A model generated the notes under the pieces. That model did no database searches. It was not told the DNA's origin and worked only from the letters and a program-made list of their open reading frames with translations. From Hippasteria phrygiana (Eukaryota > Echinodermata > Asteroidea > Valvatida > Goniasteridae), in contig JAZGUH010000628.1 of NCBI GenBank assembly GCA_037893225.1, positions 1,240,001 through 1,304,000 on the forward strand: 64,000 nt of DNA, read 5' to 3'. The number at the start of each line of letters is the position of its first letter. The first letter of the stretch is position 1. This document shows positions 23,160 through 34,680 of the stretch, piece after piece. The translations under genes were made by a program, and so were the position numbers.

Positions 23160-26100
23160 ATGCGAATCTATACCGTATTCGGGCTGTGCTTCCTGGCGGG
23201 CCTTTGGGCGGGCCACGCCGGTGCTATCGAAGTGGCCTCTTTCAACATCCGAATTCTGGGAGAATCGAAAATGGGTAAACCAGAGGTGGTCGCGTACTTG
23301 CAGAAGGTATAAGCTCTTGCAAAATAATGTTCGAAGTTGCTGATTTAGTAAATAAATATAATTACAACTATGACCACAATTGTAAATTCAGTATTTTTTT
23401 TTATAGATCTTGTAACTAAATCATACCCAAATATTGGAATGTTTTTACCTGCTTTCTACATTTTTCTATGAAAACCTTATCCTACTTTCAGTTTATACAC
23501 ACTACAAAACGCGGTGTTAAATTAACACCGTATTTTACGGCAGTGCTATTTTGATCCGTATCTCTAGTAGCGCAACATATGGTGCATTTATTGCTGGGCA
23601 ATGGGCTGGGGTAAGAACTTATCCAGAACCACCAAAATGACATCGTCATGTATTAATGAAAATGCACTATGCCTTTAATATTGAATAGGCACAAGGCGCG
23701 ATGCGCGCGACGATGTCATTTGGGTGGTTCTGGATAAGTGCTTACCATGGGCTGGTGGTAGTTTGTGTATTATTAGTGTGACTGGCCATCACGTGGGCTC
23801 TAACCTTGCATACTCCTTGTGGACCTGTGAACAAAAGATGTCCACACGGGTGCACCACACTAATTCAAGCTCCCATTGACAACAGTGTAAAATCAACAAA
23901 GTTCAGGGCCAAATAACCTGTACCCCAGCATCACTGGGGTCTACAAAAACAAATGTCACTTATTGTCTGATCTTTTATCTTTCATTTTCTTTTCTATTTT
24001 TGGGGGGTTAACCAATTACATTTTTAATTATTGACAAAAAACAAACCCACCTCCAAAAAAGTCCTATTTCCCAAGCCGATCAACAGCCATTTTTAACATG
24101 GCATCCCTCCACTTTCTCGGGCAAATAGGACCCATATTTCAACAGTAATTTTATCAAACCAGGGAGTTGATGCTGGGCTATGTTTACACAATCCCACAAT
24201 TTTTTGAGGCACAAACTCTCCTTTTTCAAAAAAGTTGTGGGTATACATTTTATGTTGATGAGCTGGCGCATAAATTCTGACATGAATTAGTGTAGTGCAC
24301 CCACACGAAGACTGAACCTTATGCGGACTTGCCCATGGTCCACACAAGTTATTAGAGGCATTTTGGGGTTAGGGTCATCCCTTGCAAAATGAAGGGGAAT
24401 ACTTAATACGGGGATCACGTTTTTTTTTACTCATAGAGTATATGCATGTGCGGTGGTACATGGCACACGCACGTTGGATTGCTATGGATTCACATCGTAT
24501 AGATACAATGTATTAATTCGTTCGTCATTATTTTGACAAGGATTATATATTTTAAGGCAGAAATTTAAAATAAGGTGCATTCATCACAAGACCTTAGGGA
24601 AACAATGTGAGTGTTTTATTATTTTTAAATTGGGATTAATCATGTTTTTTTTTCTTGACGGCTTTTATTGGTGGTAGTTTATGTATTAGGCCAAGTAAAA
24701 AAATTGTTTAGCGTCCGGTTATTTCTTTTAAAGGAAGGAGACTTCTACTATGACATATTTCTAACTAATGCCTTCCACATCTAAAAGTTTTGGGGATCGT
24801 TACTAAATGCAATTGGCTTTCTATTGCAGATTCTGAGTAGATACGACCTTGTTATGATACAAGAGTATCGATCTAAAACACTGGACGCCATCAACGCACT
24901 CCTGACAGCACTTAACGAGTAAGGGAAAAATTGGTAAAATTTCAGTTCAAAGGGCTGGCATTTCTAATTGCTAATTTGTTTTTGCTTTTAAAACGTACTG
25001 AGGGGTCTCCGTGTCATTTTCGTGCAAGGTTAACAGTCACAATGTTTTCTCGACTCTAATACAAAAAGATGATTAACAATAACACGTCCAGGTTGTCTTG
25101 ATGAGACTGCTAATGTTGCTAATTTGGTTACAATATTATCAGGAACTTACAAGTTTGTGCCTTTAATGACCACTCCAAATATACTATAAAATGGTTGATT
25201 AATTGGCAAATTAATATTACATTTTCAGCTTAACAAACCTTGCTAAACTTAGTACCCACATAGAAACTTTTTTTCTCACTGGAGTTTTTATAGTACACGA
25301 TTGGTATAGGGCAGGTTTGACCACACGGCACACTTGATCGATTTATTTGAATAAACACTCATTACTATCACTACACTAGGCGGTCCAATATGGACATCAT
25401 TGTGACGTCACATAGAAAGGCTATGGGTAACGTTGAACCACGCGGCATGTTTGACTGACAAACTTGCTTAAATGTACCACTCGTGTGCCTCATACAAATA
25501 CCAGATGAGGTTACCTATTTCGCGGGTAATTTGACATTTTTTTGTTTTAAGAACAAAATGTGATATGACCGATTTTAATGCGTTTAGTGGCGCCATAATC
25601 AAGGCATTCATTTATTGTATTTCTTTTTTTTATATAGATATTCCGGTCAGACTTATGACATGGCGATAGGTCCAAGAGAGGGTCGCTCCACGACTAAAGA
25701 ACAGTACGTCTTCTTCTACAGGTGAGACCGTTGTTATCACTTCCATCCAACTAACACTAACAAAGATTTATTTTCATTCATGACGACCAACCAAAAGTAG
25801 TTTGCAATTACTGCCGGACTGCCGGAATTTTGTTTTAAATACTAGTAAACAAATTCAGAATTCTCTGAAAAGTTTAGAATAATCTTAATGTGAATGCTTT
25901 GTCAATATTAAACGTAGTATACACCATTTGAAAACATAAACAAAACTACTGAATTATTTACGAAGTACCGTACTAGAATGTAAGCAAAATGGTAGTCTCA
26001 AGCATCCTTTTCAAGAAATGTTGAAATTTATATCGTTTTTCCACCGATTGTCGGCCGACAATAGTTGGAAATAGTCTAGTTCCCCGACCTGATAATTCTT

Positions 26101-29100
26101 GATTTTTCTAAAGTAGGGTCAGGGAACCAGACTACTGAAAAAAAAATTCTCTGTTTTCTCAGCATCTATGCACACAAGACTTTAAACAGGTCAGTGTTAC
26201 AGTATTTGCTAGCACGCTATAAAAAACAAACCCCCCAAATCAATCTATTTCTGAAAATTACAGCAAAAGCAAATGTTGTACACTACATTTAAGCTAACAA
26301 AATAATGACGGCAATATAAATGCTAGTTTAATTCCCGCGATTCGCTGTACAGTACGCCACCAAGAGTTTGTCACAGAGAGAACAGTTTTCGCACTGTGCA
26401 TTTGAAAATATCAGTCGACACGTCCATCTAAAAGGTATGTATCATTTTGCTCCAAACGAACAAAACTGATACCATGATACGACGCGCGAACTTTGAAGTA
26501 TAGTTTGAAATTCTGGACGGTCAGTTATTGTTAATATTTACTAGGCTTCCAAATGCGTTTCGAAATGAAATCTCGAATTATCTTAAGAAATACGTATCCT
26601 GTGAAATTATCCTAAGAAATACTTATTAACCGCGCAGTTTGAAAATCAACTCGCAGGTGCAACCGCATGGTGGCGCACGGTATTTTAAACTGGCCCATTT
26701 AAGCAATGATTAAATATACTACGCCCAAACCAGGTATGGTATTAATGTTCTATATTATTGTATTTCAGGACGGACTTGTTCAAGGTTGTTGGCCAATATG
26801 CTTACGTAGAGAAAGACGATGAATTTGAACGGCAGCCCTACATCGTACGGTTTCAGACTCTTACGTCATCATGTAAGTTATGAATTCCAATGCAGTTGGT
26901 ATTACAGGTCAAAAGGTCAAAAGGTGAGTCACATTAAATTCCCCCTCTCTACCTTGATTGCCTGCTTGATCCTTGCAATAATTTCTATGGCAGTAAATGC
27001 ATGACATGCTATCGATGTCACTTCCATTTAGCAACAAGTTTAAAATTGCAAAATTCGTCTCAAACCAATTATTTTCATGTCGGTTGAATCTCATTCAATT
27101 ATGATGTCACTTGAGCTAGACTTGTTCCTGGTCCCTATGTCATTTTGGAGCTACGTCAGTCATTTGCTTATTCATGTTCGGGGCCAGGGTTTTCCTCTGT
27201 TGGTAATAAACAACTATCAAATAATGATTTAGACGCAGGCACGTGACAGATTTTCGACCAATAGGAATAGTGATACTGTCCCGGACATCACACTTATCAA
27301 TAGAGGTTAAATCATGGACTTTTTCCTTTCTAATGGTTAACGTAACGTGGCAAACACTGCAAACACCAATGTAGAGCAGACCATTTCACTTAAAAAATCC
27401 ATTTCGTCAAAGATTTTGTCAAAGGCTGCATTATCTTTCATCCAATCAGCTCTGCCGTCTGAATTTGCCGTCGTGAACATCCACACCAAGCCAGGATACA
27501 AGATCACGCGTTACGAGATCGACGCACTGGCTGATGTCTATGATGATGTCGTTGCGAAATGGGGAGTACAGGTAGGTACGGTATAATGGGCTAAAAATAG
27601 ATGCACCAGGTTAAAACTAACGGTGCAGAGGCTAGGCTAGGGGTTGCTGCAGGTTGGCATTCTCGACTCCATGGAGACGAGGTTTGCCCCCTTTTTTTAT
27701 GGGTATCGCCCAACACAAGGCCAAAAAGGCCACTCAGGGTGTGGGCTACAAAATACAAGAAGACAGAAATCACAGGCACAATCATGAGAAGGCATCAATT
27801 CACATTTCGTTTGAATTGTAAATGATTATAGGTGGAAGAGAAGCAGGTTATACAGAGACGCAGTACGAGGGGAAAATTGAAGAGTATCTCCTTTGAAACT
27901 GACAGTGAAAATGATGTGATGAGACAGCCAGGCGAGTAGAGTGGACAGGGGGAACTATAATGATGAAAGGCCACTGGAACACCTTCCATGATAGTATCGA
28001 TATATGGAAACGTTTCCCCGGTTTTGTCTCATAAAAGAAGTTGACCACACGCGCGCTCTGTGGAGCGATGTGTACACAAGGTCGCGGGCCACTGACCTGC
28101 AGTGCAGGGTAGTTCCATTGTGGGAATGGGTAAATATACAATGGCACAATGAGGGGACAGGCATAGTGTAAGCATACAACGGTAACAAATTGTTGTGTAG
28201 TTCCATGTATTTTAATGCTTTACTCTTCTGATCAAAACACCAATGTAACCACTGAATAACGCGTACGCAGAAGCAGAAGTCACTAACGTACGTGGATGTA
28301 GTTGAAATTTGGCGCGCGCGGCCTGTACAGTTCCCAACCCCCTACGAGTTTTAATGGTACGATCCAATAAATAGGACTGAAAATCAGCTTTAATTGTAAA
28401 ATATCACTTTAAATTAATCCCAAAACTGAAAATACTAGCTTGACAAATAGTCTTACATATTAATAATTATTAAAAACTATATTAGATATTGTAGAATTGT
28501 AGCATTTGACGAAGAAAGACACCGAGTAATAATTTATGACGTCACAAATGAAGCTTTGCGTGCTTGTGCATCCGGGACCTTTAAACGAAAGGTCATTTCA
28601 GACGCTAGCTGGTAATGGACAGTCATTTTAAAAGGCTTTCTTCCGACGAAATTATTTAACCAATCAAAATAGGTTTTATATAACAAGAAAGCTAACAATC
28701 AGCATATTCATAAACCGCTAGGCCCGAAGCAGCCTGGTCACGGTGAAACGAGTGAGGGCTTGCGAAAGCGGGTCATGTAAGAAGAAACTCGCTGTTTTGC
28801 CAACTCTCCCACGGACATCTTGCAGACTTACTATGTTTTTTCCGACGAAACTGAGGAACTGACTGGTATTATTTCTAGGTTTTGGATTTGATGAATAGTT
28901 GTTCTAGTGACTCCCGGGCGGCCCAATACTAGCAATGAAAGCACTTTTTTATAAAATCACTTTTTCATGAAAAAATGCTAATTTTCCCTATGTACGCAGG
29001 CCGCACGGAGCGGATGAGACAACGTTTCCATAAAAGAGGCCCTTGGATTACAAAGAAGGATCTAATACCATGGAATAAATCATAGCTCTATGAGATTTGC

Positions 29101-30305
29101 CCCTGGACGGGAATCGAACAACATAGCCACTCCCTCAAAATCTATCATGTGCCGTGGATTGCACTTTTGTCAAGTAATATGTAGATTTGTATAACTATAC
29201 TGTGTAGCTCTTGACATAGTGCCTGTGAAAATCATACATGACTGCATTCACAGTACCTTAACAGTAACATAAGAAACAATACTGAGCTGTTGATGATCGG
29301 GAATGATTTCACTAATTGGAAAATTTAAATTTCTGTCACTCAGGACGTGATAATCACGGGAGACTACAACGCCGACTGCAATTACGTCAGGCCTTCTTAT
29401 TGGCCGACGATCAGACTGTTTACAGAGAAGCGTTTCTATTGGCTGACACCCCACGATGCCGACACGACCGTTGCCGGCACGGACTGTGCATATGACAGGT
29501 ACGAACAGTTACTACATGATTACATATACACAAGACGTAACTATACTTGAGATGATCGAATGGGGAAATATACCTATATTTGCAAGCTGAAGTGCCTTAA
29601 AAGTCACCTTAATACTTAAAATACTTAAACCCACACCATTCACCTGTACATCAAATTATTCTACCATCACTTTCAACCTTTTGTACAGGTGTGAGTTAAC
29701 TTATTCCTCTTAAGCCATACCGTAAAAAGAAGCTACATATTGTGTTTTTGTTTGTTTATGTTCTTTTTTTTCTTTTTTTGTTTGGGTCATTCCAGGTTTG
29801 TGTTGGCTGGTTCGAAGATGACCGCTACACTGGCAACTTCTCGTGTCTTCAACTTCGACACTGAATACAGGCTGGATGAGGCCACCGTGAGTTGTTTTTG
29901 CTCAAATGTGGAGAAAAGCTGGAGTTCTTGTTCTGTTAAGTCAAACAAAATGCGGATGCACTTTCATACAGAATTAACGAATGCGTCTAAACTTTTACCG
30001 CTATTTCCGTAGTCCGAACTACGACAAAAGAGGGCGCCATTAAACACAATCCACAGATTTTTACGGAGCAATGTGAACAATTAGCGTGCTAACCCATCGG
30101 ACAATAAACTTACTTTGCAACGGGAGTAACGCCCTCTGTTGGCACAGCTATGTTTAATCGTCACCTATGGCAGTTTGTATGCACAAATGTCTAAGCAGCT
30201 TTGCATGCTCATTTCGCCTGCCGTAAGATTTTTATTTTTGTATCATTTTTCTTTCAGGCCCTGTCTGTTAGCGATCACTATCCGATCGAGCTGACATTCA
30301 AGTAA
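23160..30305 (+). CDS. Secreted DNase I-like endonuclease, copy A (8 exons, complete)
   Basis: Exons: 23160-23306, 24830-24918, 25638-25721, 26769-26872, 27450-27571, 29344-29498, 29796-29886, 30258-30305. All introns are GT-AG and the phases agree, giving 279 residues (vertebrate DNase I is about 282). The N-terminus is a signal peptide (hydrophobic FGLCFLAGLW, then AGHAGA) before IEVASFNIRILGE. By analogy with bovine DNase I, catalytic or metal-site residues are present: E61 (IQE), E100 (TKEQYVFFYR), H153 (NIHTKP), D189 and N191 (GDYNADC), D233 (CAYDR), D270 and H271 (SDHYP). The Cys pair C194/C230 matches the essential disulfide; the small second disulfide of mammalian DNase I is absent. 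The expected activity is Ca/Mg-dependent extracellular cleavage of double-stranded DNA (digestion or defence). A possible 3' UTR intron (GTAACA near 30327 to TTTGGCAG at 30459) precedes ATTAAA signals at about 30555-30590. Confidence 0.93.
23500..23545. mobile_element. Short CACTACAAAA palindromic element in intron 1
   Basis: 46-bp palindrome centred on GGTGTTAAATTAACACC with CACTACAAAACGC and a diverged GCAGTG end; a miniature of the CACTGCAAAAAC family at 3234-3342. Equivalent copies lie at about 38833-38880 and 54627-54671. Confidence 0.6.
23610..23746. mobile_element. MITE with 9-bp target duplication (intron 1, unit A)
   Basis: Termini GGTAAGAACTTATCCAGAAC and the reverse complement GTTCTGGATAAGTGCTTACC, pairing for about 38 bp in all. 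Identical nonamers ATGGGCTGG flank it (23601-23609 and 23747-23755). A 9-bp duplication suggests a Mutator-like (MULE) relationship, but no coding sequence supports this. Present at the same place in B (39624-39767) and C (55252-55384), so it predates the gene duplication. Confidence 0.85.
25912..26288. mobile_element. TTAA-flanked MITE in intron 3, unit A
   Basis: TTAA at 25908-25911 and 26289-26292. Ends ACGTAGTATACACC and GTTGTACACTACAT. Shares the arms and the CCGATTGTCGGCCGACAAT-type palindrome with the 485-bp copies, but the central module is different (TCTAGTTCCCCGACC / GGTCAGGGAACCAGA). Orthologous copies: B 41485-41857, C 57099-57468. Confidence 0.85.
26906..26925. repeat. AGGTCAAA octamer, two units (intron 4, unit A)
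   Basis: Short seed of the array that is expanded in unit B (42496-42668) and has three units in C (58044-58072). Confidence 0.85.
28003..29030. mobile_element. TA-flanked non-autonomous transposon in intron 5, unit A only
   Basis: Unit B reads TATCGATAAAAGAGG without interruption at 43725-43740, the empty site. In A the sequence opens after TCGATA with TATGGAAACGTT and closes with AACGTTTCCA before TAAAAGAGG, giving a TA duplication (28001-28002, 29031-29032). Subterminal TGTCTCAT is also inverted at the two ends. No transposase found in about 1.03 kb, so it is non-autonomous; TA suggests Tc1/mariner-type. Confidence 0.75.
29033..29150 (-). mobile_element. tRNA-related SINE fragment (B box)
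   Basis: The minus strand contains GTTCGATTCCCG (29109-29119 region), a pol III B-box match, in a stretch conserved in unit B (43731-43850). No full tRNA fold. Confidence 0.35.
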
Positions 30306-30630
30306 ATTCCACTTCAGCTGGGACAGGTAACAAATCTTCTACCAATCGGATTGTGTCACTTTTCATAAAGATTGTCAATTTTTAAATACAAATTCCTTGT
30401 TAAATCCACAGATTTGGAGATTTAAGATCTATTTTGTTTCCGTTTTCTACTCTTTGGCAGATCGTTGCGATGTCAATCAGACTGATGCGAACAGAGGCAA
30501 ACAAATTCAAACAGTATCGATTTTTCGTTCCGTTTTACGCAACGTAGATACAATTATTAAAGTGAAAAACACAATATAAAACATGGAAATTAAAGAAAGT
30601 AGTCAGTTTTCAGTGGCACGTTGTGATAAA

Positions 30631-30816
30631 TACACTATTAAACACAATCTTGCTATCAGTTTGTAAACATATTTAGAAGCTAAACATCAATGTTCAATGG
30701 CTAAACACTATCCGTCAATACGGTAAACATGTTTAGTATGTAAACGTGTTTACAAACTGATAGCAAGAAATTACTTAGAAAAGTGGTCAATCGCTAAACA
30801 CAGTTTTTGCAGTGTA
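30631..30816. mobile_element. MITE with TACACT/AGTGTA ends and long hairpin, unit A
   Basis: The right end CACAGTTTTTGCAGTGTA matches the family terminus at 3234-3342. The interior folds through CTTGCTATCAGTTTGTAAAC and its reverse complement at about 30752-30773. The left end has lost about 18 bp relative to unit B (45345-45546), where the matching TACACT...CTCTGTTTAGCAATT is complete. Confidence 0.75.
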
Positions 30817-31594
30817 AGAAAGCTGAAAGCTGCACTCACAGTTGGCCAACTTAAAAACAAACAAACACATTTTCTTCCTTCAATTAAAAGCTGGACGCGC
30901 CCAACCAAAACTAAATTTCATAACCATCCAATACTGTTTGGCCGGGATCTGGGGCGGAATTCGCAAGTTCCGGCTGTGAGTGACCAGGAAAAACACCCGC
31001 GGTCCTGTGTTGGCAAACAAAAGGATGTAGGCCTATCTCATAATTTTCTTGATTCTTGTTGGTAATGAAACAGTGATTTTTCAGTATGCATACACGCATG
31101 GCACCATTGCTCAAATGCCTTAAAAAAAACGTTTGAATAAATACTCAGTTTTAGAGGTGGGAGGAAAACCATGGAATGAGATTACATTGAAACCCATGGG
31201 ATCAGAACGACGGGGACTGACATCCTAAATCCAAGGGTGATTCGTCATATAGGTAAAGGGCGAGGAAAAAGTCACTGCATAAACCTGACTCCATGCACGT
31301 ATTATCTATTTGTGTGATGAATCTGACATAATAAATGTACTAATTTACGACAAAGCAATGATCGTATCGGTTCAACATTTTTTCTACGTCAAAACTTACC
31401 CCATCCCTCAGAATATTTTGTCAGGCCACTGCACTGGGTTGGCTTCGAAGTCCACACAGAAGCTATATACGTATGGAAAAATTGTGGCTGTTCTGCACAA
31501 CATTTGAATGGCCGTCAAAACAGCGTATAGGCACCGTGCAATCGACCTTTAATGACATACCGGTACATCTAGGACACTTATTTCCATGTCCTTA

Positions 31595-31889
31595 CAGGCG
31601 AGGGTCCAGAGGGGAAGGTTTGGGGGGTCGAACCACCCCCCTCCCCCTACTCGTTGTCAATTGTTGCCAATTGTTACTCTTTTTTGCTTGTAAGTGCCTA
31701 AGCCTAGGCACCGTAGCAAACCAGAAAAGAAATTTAAAGCAAAAACCCCGTAAAGGTCTTATTTTGTGTGCACTTGTTAAATGGCGCCACCAACGTTGAG
31801 AAACTTGTTGGGCAAAAATGCGGACAACATTTCAGAACCCCCCCCCCCCCCCCCCCCCCCCCCTGCAAACAATCCTGGATCCGGCCCTG
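31595..31889. mobile_element. MITE-like element with poly-C/poly-G, unit A
   Basis: Left end CAGGCGAGGGTCCAG and right end CTGGATCCGGCCCTG are imperfect inverted repeats, a pattern common at hAT-type MITE ends. C-run at about 31839-31863. Orthologous to 46337-46651 in unit B. The target duplication is not clear. Confidence 0.55.
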
Positions 31890-32884
31890 TCTTAATACAT
31901 TCCCAGGTTCTTTGTAGCAATTCTAGGGAGTAATCGCAAATTTCGGATTTTAGTGGCAATAACGATTTTCATATTTATATAATCCAAAGCATGATATCAT
32001 CAGAAACAAAACAGTGGTGACGTCCCCCACCCAGTGCCACGTAGGAGAAAATATCAGTGTTTTCGTTTTCTTGCAGAGGTTCCAAGCTCTAGTCGATTTT
32101 ATTAATTAAACAGTAGGGGGCACGCCCACAGTATTTTTCTTAATAATACTATTATTTTCTGCGTTTGCGAAATTTACAGCTAAGCCGCTGCTCATTTGGA
32201 GTCCATTTCTAACCAACATTTGTTTTCTGGTCACTTCGGTGAAACATTTTTGAAAACAATGATTGTGAGTCCCCCCCCCCCCCCTCCCAAGGAGAGATAA
32301 ATTCTAGATGCGCCATGACAGATGACGAAAACAGTTTTTCCTCAACCGCAGTCATACAAAGTCTCCACTAATGATTTCGAGGGTATACAAACAGGATTTG
32401 CTCGGCGAAGGCAATTTTGGGCCCATGTAATCATGTGCAATCTGGTATGGCTGGCTTACTTATGAGAGCCGATGGTTAACTGGACGTTTCTGGCCAAATG
32501 AGGGCGCAACTCCTGTCTGAATGGCACAGTGGAACAGGAGAATCATCAAATAATGTATCCATCCGTTATCATCCTCGTAATAACTGTGACGCCATCTAGA
32601 CCGGAAGTGCATTGCAAACGAATGGAGTACGCGCGCGACTTTCTTCGCTAGCGCTTTCCATAGAGCCCCACGTATTGGGGACCCGAAGTTAACGCTACGA
32701 AAAGATTCTGCCATTTTACGAAAAAGCTGCCCAAAAAGTATTTGTCATTATGCACGGGTAAAACTTAAATCCTTTTTGAAATGCCAACATTATGAACAAT
32801 TTCCTCAAATGATTTCTCGTGAGACATTTTTTCACATAGGCTACGCTTGCCTTAGAGTTGAATACAAGCTTCAATGCTCCGTTA

Positions 32885-34680
32885 AGGCCCTGTCACACTT
32901 TTGCGTATCCTAATTCCTTATGGGTTGCGCATTGACATTTCTTTCATACGCACAATAAGCACCTCATATGCATCTCAATCGTTTTGTGTAAGTTTTATGT
33001 ACGCAGGCATGCGCACAGTACGGCCCAGTACGCCGGATAGTTTTGGGCAAGCACAAAACTACGCTGCGTACGCTGTTACGCAGGTCATAAGTTATAAATA
33101 CGCAGCGCATCGGTCCCGCATCGGTCGAGCGCGGTACGAATACGCTATGTGTTCGTGGGGGATAAGCGGTTCATACGCGGTAATACGCTGACCCCCCGGC
33201 ACGCACCCCGTCAGCGTATGAGCCGCGTACATTGGACGTATACATAGCGTACTTGCAGCGCAGATACAACGCACGCATAGCGAATGCCGACGTATTGCTC
33301 GAATTAGTACCGTTGGTCCTGCGATCGGGCAGCGCATTGTACTTATTTGTAACTTATGAGAAACGCACAGACAGCGTACAGATAGCGTACTTGCCGTACA
33401 TCCAGGGTACACTCGAGATTTAGTATAAATATGATGGCTCCTCTACACTCCAGGGTGAACAGACCTCCTGAAGATGGCAGATCCAGGCCGGCACCGGCGA
33501 GAACACATGATTGCTGTCATCCAACACCAGCATGACATCATGAACCTGCAGCTCCATCTCCTTCGTCAAAGAAGAGAGAGAAAAATAAGAAGAAGAGCGC
33601 GCCGAAGAATCGCCTGGGTCCGGCCATGGATAGGGAGAAGACATCAGTTGGGGTCTATGATAAACTGATGGTGGAGCTCCGAAATGAGGACACAAGAGCC
33701 TTCACCAACTTCCTGCGCATGCACCCTGCCATGTATGATGAGCTGCTGGAGAGAGTGGGAGGAAGACTCACCAAGAAACACACCTTCATGAGACACCCCA
33801 TGGAACCAGGCTTGAAGCTGTCATTGACCCTCCGCCACCTCGCCTCTGGGAACACCTACGCGTCCATGAAGTTTGCTTGGCGAGTACCACACAACACCAT
33901 CTCTGTGGTCGTCCGAGAGGTCTGCGAAGCCATCATAGCAGAGTACCTGGATGAGCTGATGGTCTGCCCATGTACACCCAAGCAATGGCGCCATGTAGCT
34001 GACAGGTACTACCGGAAGTGGAACTTCCCCCACACCTGTGGTGCCATAGATGGAAAGCACGTGGCCATCCGCTGTCCTCCCTGTAGTGGTTCCATGTACT
34101 ACAACTACAAGGGCTTTTACTCCATCTTGCTCTTTGCCATGGTCGACGCGGACTACAAGTTCCTCTGGGCAGATATTGGCGGCTTGGGGTCAGCATCCGA
34201 CGCCCAGGTCTTCAATAACAGTGAACTCAAGGAGTGCATTGGTGATGGTACCATCAGCTTCCCAGATCCTGAGTCTCTCCCCAACGACACCCAAGATGTT
34301 CCCTACTTCATCGTTGGAGACGAGCGGCGGAAATGCGGCGGGAATACGCTCGGAATACGCTCGGCATTCGTCGGAAGTGCGTCAGGCATGCGGTCGGGAT
34401 AAGTAGGGTGCGTCCGGAATACGCTCGGAATACGCTCGGCATGCGCACTGCATACGCAGCTATTCGCAGCAGTAAAATCGTGTTGCGCACTGCATACGCA
34501 ACTCATACGCACCTCATACGCAATAGATGCGCTGAATTCGTTACTTATACGCTAGATGTGCGTCGCACATAAGTCATAATAATTGAAAAATTTCAAAATT
34601 TTGAGCGTACGGCTGCGTATTGAAAAATGTTAATAAGGAACTCATAAGGACTTGATATACGCGAAAGTGTGACAGGGCCT
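32885..34680 (+). mobile_element. PIF/Harbinger DNA transposon, degraded, 1796 bp
   Basis: Inverted ends AGGCCCTGTCACACTTTTGC and the reverse complement of AGGCCCTGTCACACTTTCGC; TTA duplicated on both sides (32882-32884 and 34681-34683). The same place in the other copies is empty: GCTCCGTTAGTCCCTC at about 19630, 47532 and 50269. A 3-bp TTA/TWA duplication and a HARBI1-like transposase are the family signature. Subterminal regions (32900-33420, 34320-34620) are full of TACGC/GCGTA motifs, including tandem AATACGCTCGG. Confidence 0.95.
33474..34320 (+). pseudogene. HARBI1-like transposase, frameshifted and C-terminally truncated
   Basis: The protein opens MADPGRHRREHMIAVIQHQH, continues through a basic region (RRRARRRIAWVRPWIGRR), and then the frame changes at about 33640-33650 to the one read from 33626 (YDKLMVELRNEDTRAFTNFL). 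Recognisable core: LRHLASGNTYASMKFAWRVP (helix-turn-helix-like), GAIDGKHVAIRCP with the first catalytic Asp, and SDAQVFNNS with the second. Homology stops at YFIVGDE (34320), before the region holding the third catalytic residue (typically VENAFGIL), and repetitive TACGC sequence follows. It therefore cannot make an active enzyme. The partner Myb-like ORF of autonomous Harbingers is not found. Confidence 0.9.

Larger units (their letters stand above)
19084..32334 (+). repeat. Tandem segmental duplication, unit A
   Basis: First of three head-to-tail copies, starting at TTTTCCTCAACCGCAGTCAT, which recurs at 32335 and 47012. Order: 5' block (19084-21430), 18-bp minisatellite, poly-C/GGAC tract block, DNase I-like gene (23160-30305), 3' non-coding block to about 32150, then a 180-bp junction piece (32157-32334) that repeats 22107-22288. 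Unit A lacks the intron 1 insertion shared by B and C, so it branched first. Confidence 0.9.

Noticed and set aside
33092..34572. Open frames on the minus strand and around the Harbinger ends
   Set aside because: Antisense or subterminal TACGC repeat artefacts of the transposon.
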